This document shows, in pieces, positions 1 to 5,317 of a stretch of 17,867 bases of DNA. How positions within the stretch are numbered: the first letter of the stretch is position 1; every line of letters starts with the position of its first letter. The position numbers were made by a program, and so were the translations under genes. The notes beneath the pieces are model-generated. The model had not been told where the DNA came from. It ran no database searches and saw only the letters and a program-made list of their open reading frames with translations. Where the stretch lies: assembly GCA_028284565.1 (NCBI GenBank), contig JANQRM010000506.1, positions 1 to 17,867 of the forward strand, written 5' to 3'. The stretch comes from Anaerolineae bacterium (GTDB lineage Bacteria > Chloroflexota > Anaerolineae > Aggregatilineales > Phototrophicaceae).

Positions 1-585
1 ATCTTCTGGCGGAGCGACATCCCCTACCCCCAAAATCTCTGGGACATAAATGGTGTCGATGTCACTTTCCAGCGTGCCACAATAATCAATCACGCCTTCA
101 ATATCGGGCAATTGAATAGTGAATTGGGTATTGAGCAAGAGAATGATATTTTGTGTGGTGCGGCTACAGCCAAACAGGGGTGGCGCACCAATCCACCCAT
201 CGGGGCGAATGGAGACCCCTAAAAATTGTGAGGCGGCGACTTCAAGGTCATGGCGAACATTACGGGTGACGATTTCGGCATTGGCACTGGTTGCCCCAAT
301 CCACTCTGGCGGACGGTTGCCAGCCCCAAAGACTGCATCGGCGAGGAGTTCATTATCGAACCACAAATCGGCGACGACGGTGGGGGAATCAAGTACCGTG
401 TTGCCTGTCCATGCTTCGGGACGTGTACCCGCAAAGACCCGATTCGCTAGCAGTTCCATATCATTCCGCACATCCTGCACAAAGGCTTGGAAGAGATTGG
501 CTTGTGCCAGCGAACTCGACATCACCCAACCCACCATGAGCAGGAGTGTTACCAAAGGAATTAGCCACCGACTTGTGCGTTTCAT
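1..585 (-). CDS. Secreted repeat protein, N-terminal 195 residues (runs off left edge)
   Basis: I do not recognise a named family. Reading from the ATG at 585, the frame stays open for 195 codons to the window edge, so the C-terminus is missing. Residues 1-29 form a Sec signal peptide: KR near the start, a hydrophobic core (LIPLVTLLLMVGWVM) and a likely cut after SLAQA. Residues 27-134 hold three copies of an exactly 36-residue repeat ending in an RPxxWxG motif: RPEAWTG at 55, RPPEWIG at 91 and RPDGWIG at 127. Two cysteines (140, 169) lie in the following segment, which could form a disulfide. A GAGGCG sequence just upstream is a plausible ribosome binding site. The protein is probably exported and cell-surface or extracellular; its function is unknown. 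The competing plus-strand ORF here has no family likeness and is a shadow. Confidence 0.75.
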   Translation of the reverse strand, partial: MKRTSRWLIPLVTLLLMVGWVMSSSLAQANLFQAFVQDVRNDMELLANRVFAGTRPEAWTGNTVLDSPTVVADLWFDNELLADAVFGAGNRPPEWIGATSANAEIVTRNVRHDLEVAASQFLGVSIRPDGWIGAPPLFGCSRTTQNIILLLNTQFTIQLPDIEGVIDYCGTLESDIDTIYVPEILGVGDVAPPED

Positions 586-725
586 ACATCGCCTCGTTTT
601 GGAGCAGATTGCTTGTTCACCAGTTTGTGTCCCTATTATACATATTATTGGCGATTCAGCAGGTCAGTGGATCAGCAAGTCGAAAGATTGGGACATGATT
701 CCTAATGTTGTTCTGGCATCTGCTA

Positions 726-1427
726 TCACCAAGAGCAAGTCATGCCTCCATCGACGCGGATGCTTTGCCCCGTTATGAATCCTGCAGAGTCAGATAGGAG
801 GAAGGCAACCGTCTTAGCGACCTCTTCCACTGTGCCAGCACGTCCCATTGGAATCGTTCCGCGCGTGGTATCATCCACCTCCCACGTTTCGATAAATCCG
901 GGGAGCAGACTGTTCATACGGATGTTGTCTGCCGCAAATCGGTCTGCATAGAGTTTCGTATAGGACGAGAGTGCCGAGCGAATAGCCGATGACACGGGAA
1001 ATGCTAAGCCCGGTTCCACCGCACCAAAGGCAGAAATATTGACGATAGCCCCCCCGCCTTGTTGTTGCATGACGGGTGTCACCAAGCGCGCAAGGCGAAT
1101 GACGTTGAGCAACATTAACTCAAAGCCAGCCAGCCAATCCTCATCAGAAATGGCTAATAAATCGCCTTTGGGTGGATGTCCGGTGTTGATAACTAAAGAG
1201 TCAATTCGCCAATACTTATCTTTGGCAAGTGACACGACTTGCCGTAAATCGTCTGGATTGGTCACAGACCCTTGATAGGCAACCCCGCCGAGTTCATTGG
1301 CGAGATTCTGGATGGAATCGGAGCGTGCCATCAACACCACTTGATAACCCTCAGAAGCGAGTTGACGCGCACAACCTGCCCCCATACCTTTACTCGCGGC
1401 AGTGATGAGGGCAACTTTATTAGTCAT
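726..1427 (-). CDS. SDR-fold oxidoreductase-like protein, non-canonical active site
   Basis: A 233-residue short-chain dehydrogenase/reductase fold of normal length. The N-terminal cofactor motif is TAASKGMG (residues 9-16, family form TGxxxGxG), NTG at 81-83 stands for the usual NAG, and the C-terminus has the family's FITGQSIRVDGG block. NIS (130-132) provides the catalytic serine. The expected YxxxK is not present: by alignment with the usual YxASKAAL block the positions are Ser146 and Arg150 (SSAIRSAL). I recall an SDR subgroup with FPVSS-type sequences at this place, so this is probably a subfamily trait and not a fresh mutation. Classical NAD(P)H hydride-transfer chemistry is therefore doubtful and the substrate is unknown. 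The gene diverges from carD; no strong ribosome binding site is visible upstream of 1427. Confidence 0.85.
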   Translation of the reverse strand: MTNKVALITAASKGMGAGCARQLASEGYQVVLMARSDSIQNLANELGGVAYQGSVTNPDDLRQVVSLAKDKYWRIDSLVINTGHPPKGDLLAISDEDWLAGFELMLLNVIRLARLVTPVMQQQGGGAIVNISAFGAVEPGLAFPVSSAIRSALSSYTKLYADRFAADNIRMNSLLPGFIETWEVDDTTRGTIPMGRAGTVEEVAKTVAFLLSDSAGFITGQSIRVDGGMTCSW

Positions 1428-1549
1428 TTAGGTATCACTTTCTTGAATGAAATCAATGAATTGTATCCGAGTGTAGCGTACATTATCTCTCAAATAAAAC
1501 CGAGAAGTTCGTTAAAATATTACAAGTAATGTTGCTTAATAAACATCCA

Positions 1550-1578
1550 TTGTAGTATGTCAGTTTGTATGTTATAAT
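1550..1578 (+). promoter_or_regulatory. carD promoter, extended -10
   Basis: TATAAT at 1573-1578 is a perfect -10 hexamer preceded by TGT (extended -10 TGn). TTGTAG at 1550-1555 lies exactly 17 bp upstream as a partial -35. A start near 1585 would give a 5' leader of about 120 nt. Confidence 0.7.
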
Positions 1579-1588
1579 AGGGATATGC

Positions 1589-1665
1589 AATTGTGGAGAA
1601 TCTGTCTATTTGAGCATTTGAGTGCCATTCGGAAGCAAGATTGGCATGCTGTTCCCTCCACAATT
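1589..1665 (+). promoter_or_regulatory. Long articulated hairpin in the carD 5' leader
   Basis: A perfect 10-bp inverted repeat (AATTGTGGAG at 1589-1598, CTCCACAATT at 1656-1665) begins about four bases after the predicted transcription start. Inside it AGCA (1613-1616) can pair with TGCT (1647-1650), and TGCCA (1623-1627) with TGGCA (1642-1646), around a 14-nt loop. No U-tract follows, so it is not an intrinsic terminator. It may be an mRNA-stabilising 5' stem or a cis-regulatory RNA. Confidence 0.5.
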
Positions 1666-1705
1666 CCTCTACTTTTGTCCCCAATTATGAAGGAGATTCC
1701 CCACG

Positions 1706-2233
1706 ATGATGCCCGCAGGTGAAACCATTGTTCACGAGCGTTATGGTGCCGGGACAATACTAGGCACCCGTACTATTGAACGTGACGGTGAACCCAAAGA
1801 ATATTATTGTGTCGAACTTGCCAAGGGTGGCACGTTGATGATACCGATTGTGACCCTTGATGAAGATGAATTCCGCGAATCCATGGAAGATATGAAACTG
1901 ATTAAGCGTGTGTTGAGTAAGACACCGGAAGATTTGCCAGCAGATCATCGCTCTCGTCGTGCGCTCGTTGAAAAGAAACTTGACAGTCGGAAACCAGTGG
2001 AGATTGCCGAAGTCTTGCGAGATTTGACATGGCGTGAATTGACGTATAGGCTGACCCAGACCGACCAACGTTTGAAGAAACGTGCTCACGATTTGCTGTC
2101 ACGTGAATTATCTTTGCAAGATGACTTCACAAAAGAAGGTGTGAAATCACGCTTGGATGGAATCATCGAAACGCAGATGAAAAAGCATCTGGATAAGTAT
2201 GAACCGGAAGAAGCTGAGGAAGCTGAAGCCTAA
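1706..2233 (+). CDS. carD: CarD/CdnL-family RNA polymerase-binding regulator
   Basis: A 175-residue CarD_CdnL_TRCF-family protein. In this family the N-terminal tudor-like domain binds the RNA polymerase beta subunit and the helical C-terminal domain contacts DNA near the -10 element, stabilising open complexes. Residues 6-60 match the RNA polymerase-interaction domain (ETIVHERYGAGTI, then MIPI at 45-48). Residues 75-160 match the helical domain, with AEVLRDLTWRE at 101-111. The position where the mycobacterial protein carries its DNA-wedging tryptophan appears to be His81 (LPADHRSRR). The C-terminus is acidic (EPEEAEEAEA). ATG at 1706 follows AAGGAG (1690-1695) at 10 nt; a second ATG at 1709 would lie farther away. 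It has its own promoter and terminator, so it is monocistronic. Confidence 0.9.
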   Translation: MMPAGETIVHERYGAGTILGTRTIERDGEPKEYYCVELAKGGTLMIPIVTLDEDEFRESMEDMKLIKRVLSKTPEDLPADHRSRRALVEKKLDSRKPVEIAEVLRDLTWRELTYRLTQTDQRLKKRAHDLLSRELSLQDDFTKEGVKSRLDGIIETQMKKHLDKYEPEEAEEAEA

Positions 2234-2260
2234 AGCAGATTGAGATTGTCACTCACCAAG

Positions 2261-2288
2261 AAGCCCATTTGAAAGCGTGGGCTTTTTT
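2261..2288 (+). terminator. Intrinsic terminator after carD
   Basis: AAGCCCA (2261-2267) and TGGGCTT (2278-2284) form a perfect 7-bp stem around a 10-nt loop, followed by a T-run through 2288. Confidence 0.85.
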
Positions 2289-2302
2289 GAATCTTTTTCG
2301 CC

Positions 2303-2603
2303 TGTGAGCTGGTATATCTGAATCAGGTTGCCACAAGTATCATCAAAATGGCGGCAATAGTCGTCCCCATGTTAGTGGGTTCCATCGTGAATTCGACACC
2401 AGCGTCTTTGAGCCGTTGATATTCTGCTTGGATGTCATCAACTAGGAAAGCAGTGAAGGGAAAGCCATCAGCAACTAAGGCGGATTTGAGGGCTTCATCG
2501 CGGGATACTCGCCGTTGGGTTCTTGTGGAGATACGTGGGTTAACCAATACGCTTCTCCAAATGGAATATCATGTTGTTTGACGAAGCCGAGTTTAATGGT
2601 AAG
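2303..2603 (-). pseudogene. Decayed VOC (glyoxalase-fold) paralogue
   Basis: This is a broken copy of the VOC gene at 3257-3652. The two are nearly identical over the middle (VDDIQAEY, GVEFTMEPTNMGTTIAAI). The copy lacks roughly the first 22 codons and has three internal lesions. A 27-bp deletion has fused two GAACCCAATGG repeats: both copies are still present in the intact gene at 3477-3487 and 3504-3514, but only one remains here at 2512-2522. One base is lost in the codons equivalent to GATGAAAGCC. One further base is lost before DTCGNL, so the conserved C-terminus is out of frame. The left part runs close to the carD terminator. Boundaries are approximate. High identity to the intact copy indicates a recent duplication. 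It has no plausible function as a protein. Confidence 0.8.
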
Positions 2604-2611
2604 TTAAGTTG

Positions 2612-2998
2612 CTACTTCCTTTGCATGAGTTGAATGAGATTACCACAGGTATCATGAAGTACTGCTACGATGACAGTTCCCACGTCTGTTGGCTCCATTT
2701 GAAATTCTACCCCAAGTGCTGTTAAGCGTTCATATTCTTTCTGAGCATCTTCAACGCCAAAGGAATTGGCTGCAATGCCCTGTTCCATTAGTCCCTTCTG
2801 ATATGTTTGTGCTACTGGATTGTCGTTTGGTTCGAGAAGAAGCTCTGTGCCATCTTCCGCATCAGGAGAAACAACAGTCAGCCATCTGAATTCACCTACA
2901 GGAACATCCTCTTTCTTCACAAAGCCTAGTTTCTCGGTATAGAAGTCTAGGGCTTTAGCTTGATCGCTTACATACACACCCGTTAGGATAATTTTCAT
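2612..2998 (-). CDS. VOC superfamily (glyoxalase/bleomycin resistance-like) protein
   Basis: A 128-residue single-domain protein of the vicinal oxygen chelate superfamily, a usual length for a subunit that dimerises to complete its active site. Family marks are VSDQAKALDFYTEKLGFVKK (residues 10-29), GTELLLEPN (50-58), a second beta-alpha-beta module with EYERLTALGV (88-97) and the C-terminal DTCGNLIQ (116-123). I see no histidine in the first strand where metal-binding members carry one, so a classical glyoxalase I activity should not be assumed; ligand binding or detoxification is equally possible. AAAGGA lies about 8 nt upstream of the ATG. Its paralogue lies 258 bp upstream on the same strand and the decayed copy is directly downstream. 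Confidence 0.85.
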   Translation of the reverse strand: MKIILTGVYVSDQAKALDFYTEKLGFVKKEDVPVGEFRWLTVVSPDAEDGTELLLEPNDNPVAQTYQKGLMEQGIAANSFGVEDAQKEYERLTALGVEFQMEPTDVGTVIVAVLHDTCGNLIQLMQRK

Positions 2999-3256
2999 AT
3001 TGGTTTTCCTTTCACTATTTCATGAACTTGCCTATCATGCCGTTCCATCCGCTACATAATAATCTATTGTGTTGTAAGCAAACTAGTCCATATGTATCAA
3101 GATGCTTTTCGTATATAGCTTGTGATTTTGTTTCTCAAGATTTTGCTCTAATTCTTTCCTTATCCTCTCTCCTGTCCATGCTCTAGTTACAAGTAGAAAT
3201 GTCATTCCATAGGATTATTCCTTGTTCTTATGGTTACTTATTTCAGATTTTAAGGT

Positions 3257-3652
3257 CTATAAACCTGTCAATTGATAAATCTGAATCAGATTGCCACAGG
3301 TGTCCTTGAAAATGGCGGCGATGGTCGTCCCCATGTTGGTGGGTTCCATCGTGAATTCGACTCCAGTGTCTTCGAGCCGTTGATATTCTGCTTGAATGTC
3401 ATCGACTAGGAAGGCAGTATAGGGAATGCCATCAGCAACCAACGCCTGCTTGAGGGCTTTCATCGTAGGATACTCCCCATTGGGTTCGAGGAGCAATTCT
3501 GTGCCATTGGGTTCTTGTGGAGATACCAAAGTCAGCCAGCGCGCCTCCCCCAGTGGAATATCGTGTTTTTTGACGAAGCCGAGTTTATCAGTATAGAACT
3601 TGAGGGCATGTTCTTGGTCTGTCACGGGTAAGCTACTCAGACTGATTTTCAT
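3257..3652 (-). CDS. VOC superfamily protein, coupled to an AraC-type regulator
   Basis: A 131-residue vicinal oxygen chelate protein: TDQEHALKFYTDKLGFVKKH at residues 11-30, ARWLTLVSP at 37-45, GTELLLEPNG at 50-59, VDDIQAEYQRL at 83-93 and DTCGNLIQIYQ at 117-127. The start is ATG 3652, preceded by AAAGGA about 9 nt upstream. A longer reading from 3769 has no family likeness in its first 39 residues and lies inside the AraC gene. The first 20 bases overlap the end of the upstream AraC-type gene, so the two are probably translationally coupled and functionally linked. The substrate is unknown. It is the parent or sister of the pseudogene at 2303-2603. Confidence 0.88.
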   Translation of the reverse strand: MKISLSSLPVTDQEHALKFYTDKLGFVKKHDIPLGEARWLTLVSPQEPNGTELLLEPNGEYPTMKALKQALVADGIPYTAFLVDDIQAEYQRLEDTGVEFTMEPTNMGTTIAAIFKDTCGNLIQIYQLTGL

Positions 3653-4037
3653 GTTGCGTTCCTTTCTTGAGGATTTGCGTGGCAGTAAAGCAATCGAGAT
3701 TGCGAAATTCACTAGGGCTGTATCCATAGAATCTCTTAAAGGATTTGCTAAAAGCCGTGTGGGATTCATATCCTGCGGCGAGCGCGACTTCAGTAATATC
3801 TACTGCGCCCATTCGCAATTTGTAGCCCGCACGTTGCAATCGCAAACGACGGACATAACTGATGGCACTTTCGCCTGTGTGAGCGAAGAAGATGCGATGA
3901 AAATGTGGAATCGAATAGCCAGCCACATCCGCTAAGATGGTTCGATTGAGAGGCTGGTTGATATGCTGACGGATATAGTGTTGAATGTATTCAATCGGGT
4001 GTATTTGTGTGCGTGAATTGTTGTGCTTAATCATCAT
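3633..4037 (-). CDS. Short AraC-family regulator (DNA-binding domain only)
   Basis: A 134-residue AraC/XylS-type regulator consisting almost only of the DNA-binding domain, like MarA, SoxS and the N-terminus of Rob. Two helix-turn-helix units are visible: ILADVAGYSIPHFHRIFFAH (residues 34-53), and DITEVALAAGYESHTAFSKS (80-99) followed by FYGYSPSEFR (103-112). Many close relatives continue into a GyrI-like small-molecule-binding domain. Here only about 22 residues follow the second HTH, and the last 20 bases overlap the VOC gene start at 3652. The VOC protein may therefore take the place of the effector domain, or be the target gene; this is inference. Two adjacent ATGs exist (4037 and 4034). 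GGAG lies only 2 nt from the first and 5 nt from the second, so the second may be used. Confidence 0.88.
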   Translation of the reverse strand: MMIKHNNSRTQIHPIEYIQHYIRQHINQPLNRTILADVAGYSIPHFHRIFFAHTGESAISYVRRLRLQRAGYKLRMGAVDITEVALAAGYESHTAFSKSFKRFYGYSPSEFRNLDCFTATQILKKGTQHENQSE

Positions 4038-4103
4038 GTCTCCATCTTACTTGATCATCGCACTGATTCGCTGTTCCCATTGGATCATCTTCCAGCATGT
4101 TGC

Positions 4104-5144
4104 CTAGCGTCTTGCGACAACGATATCCCGCTGTTTGATGACCCGATCCACCCGATGGGCAAGTTGATTATACGGTGGGTCATTTAGCACAGTGAAATCG
4201 CTGACATCGTGAACGAGTTGGATCATATCGTTACGAGGAAACTTGGTGGCGTTCCAAGAAAACACGAGTGCGCCCCCTTCTGCTAATACATCTGACCATG
4301 CGGGTATGGCTGAAACCAATAGTGATTTCCATTCGGCATGATGTTGAATGCCATAAGGCAAATCGGTGACAATCAGTTGGGGACCCTTGAGTCCATTTAC
4401 AAAATGCTCAACTTGCGTGGTATCGCCATGTGCGATGACACAACGGGCGGACTTGTTGAGGGAGATAAACCAGCGTTTGCCGATATTTTTTAGACGGTCC
4501 ACACGAAAGTCGGCGGGTAGCTGTGCTTCTTTCAGATATTGCTTGAGGAAACCCACTGTTCCTTCGACAACTTTCTTGTCTTTTTCGACTCCAGCGACAT
4601 CCGCCCCGAGCATCAGCCCAACAAAGAGTGTCGTTCCCCCGCCGGACAGTGGGTCGAGGAGCGTGAGCTTGTGCCATAGTGTTGACCGAAAATCGCTGGC
4701 GTGACGCGCGACATTGCACATCATTTGAGTCAATAACTCATTAGTTTTGCCTCGATAGCGTCGCGTGGCAACAAGACTTTTAGGGAGAAACTGACGCACT
4801 GGCACATCAACGGGCTTTAGAAAGGGTCCATCTATTGAACCGATATGCTCATAATACAAGAAATAGGCATCCGTCATAGCGAGGTCATTGAATGCTTGTA
4901 ATAGCGTATCAGTTAATTCTGTATCCAGCTCAAACTTGAGATAGTCATGTGAGCCTAATGCGACAGTGGATATATCATTGAGGATGTGCGACCCGATGGG
5001 ACTTAAGGCGAGTTCATAGGGTGCGAGTTGGGTGACTAATTCGGTGTATTGTGTGCTACGTTGTGGGGCGATTTGGGCAACAAGTGTGGTCATTGTTGAT
5101 ACTTTGAACGGTGTTGGTTCATAAAAATCAGTTGTATGATGCAT
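4104..5144 (-). CDS. Class I SAM-dependent methyltransferase, THUMP/Trm11-like RNA type
   Basis: A 346-residue protein. Residues 164-173 (DPLSGGGTTL) are SAM-binding motif I in the DPxxGxGTT form typical of UPF0020/Trm11/TrmN-like RNA methyltransferases and N6-adenine DNA methyltransferases. GVEKDKK (185-191) supplies the acidic ribose-binding position. TDLPYG (260-265) is motif IV, the (D/N)PPY-type catalytic loop for methylating an exocyclic amino group. The N-terminal 150 residues are divergent, in the place where relatives have a THUMP or other RNA-binding region; I cannot identify that domain with certainty. Likely job: guanine-N2 or adenine-N6 methylation of tRNA or rRNA. AGG (5151-5153) lies 6 nt from the chosen ATG. 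It diverges from the STAND operon and lies 66 bp upstream of the AraC gene on the same strand. Confidence 0.75.
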   Translation of the reverse strand: MHHTTDFYEPTPFKVSTMTTLVAQIAPQRSTQYTELVTQLAPYELALSPIGSHILNDISTVALGSHDYLKFELDTELTDTLLQAFNDLAMTDAYFLYYEHIGSIDGPFLKPVDVPVRQFLPKSLVATRRYRGKTNELLTQMMCNVARHASDFRSTLWHKLTLLDPLSGGGTTLFVGLMLGADVAGVEKDKKVVEGTVGFLKQYLKEAQLPADFRVDRLKNIGKRWFISLNKSARCVIAHGDTTQVEHFVNGLKGPQLIVTDLPYGIQHHAEWKSLLVSAIPAWSDVLAEGGALVFSWNATKFPRNDMIQLVHDVSDFTVLNDPPYNQLAHRVDRVIKQRDIVVARR

Positions 5145-5254
5145 AGCATACCTGAATTAAAAAGCGGCGACGACCACCGACTCAGCCGTTTTCGACTTTG
5201 CTAAGTACAATCTAGCCAACGATGCGAATTATCTGCGGGGTAAGGCTACTATAG

Positions 5255-5295
5255 GTTACAATAAGCATGAAGCACAACAATATAACTATTGTAAC
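5255..5295. promoter_or_regulatory. Inverted repeat before the STAND-subtilase operon
   Basis: GTTACAATA (5255-5263) and TATTGTAAC (5287-5295) are perfect 9-bp inverted arms with a 23-bp spacer, so their centres are 32 bp apart (about three helical turns). They lie 23-63 bp before the preferred start of the STAND gene. This could be an operator or a 5' UTR stem; no good -35/-10 pair is evident. Confidence 0.45.
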
Positions 5296-5317
5296 AAAGG
5301 GCGAGAAGGTAGCGGAA

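Noticed and set aside
119..778. 219-codon plus-strand ORF at the left edge
   Set aside because: It begins with GTG and has no family likeness. The opposite strand encodes a signal peptide and an exact 36-residue repeat, and the 3' part is antisense to the SDR gene.
2999..3256. 258-bp gap between the two intact VOC genes
   Set aside because: No ORF with family likeness, clear promoter, terminator or repeat could be supported; probably a relic of the duplications.
3653..3769. N-terminal extension of the second VOC protein by 39 residues
   Set aside because: Encoded inside the AraC gene in another frame and unlike VOC proteins. ATG 3652 has its own ribosome binding site and the family's usual start.
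5159..5190. GC-rich imperfect dyad between the RNA methyltransferase and STAND genes
   Set aside because: Only four-base end matches (CGGC/GCCG) with poor interior pairing and no T-run.
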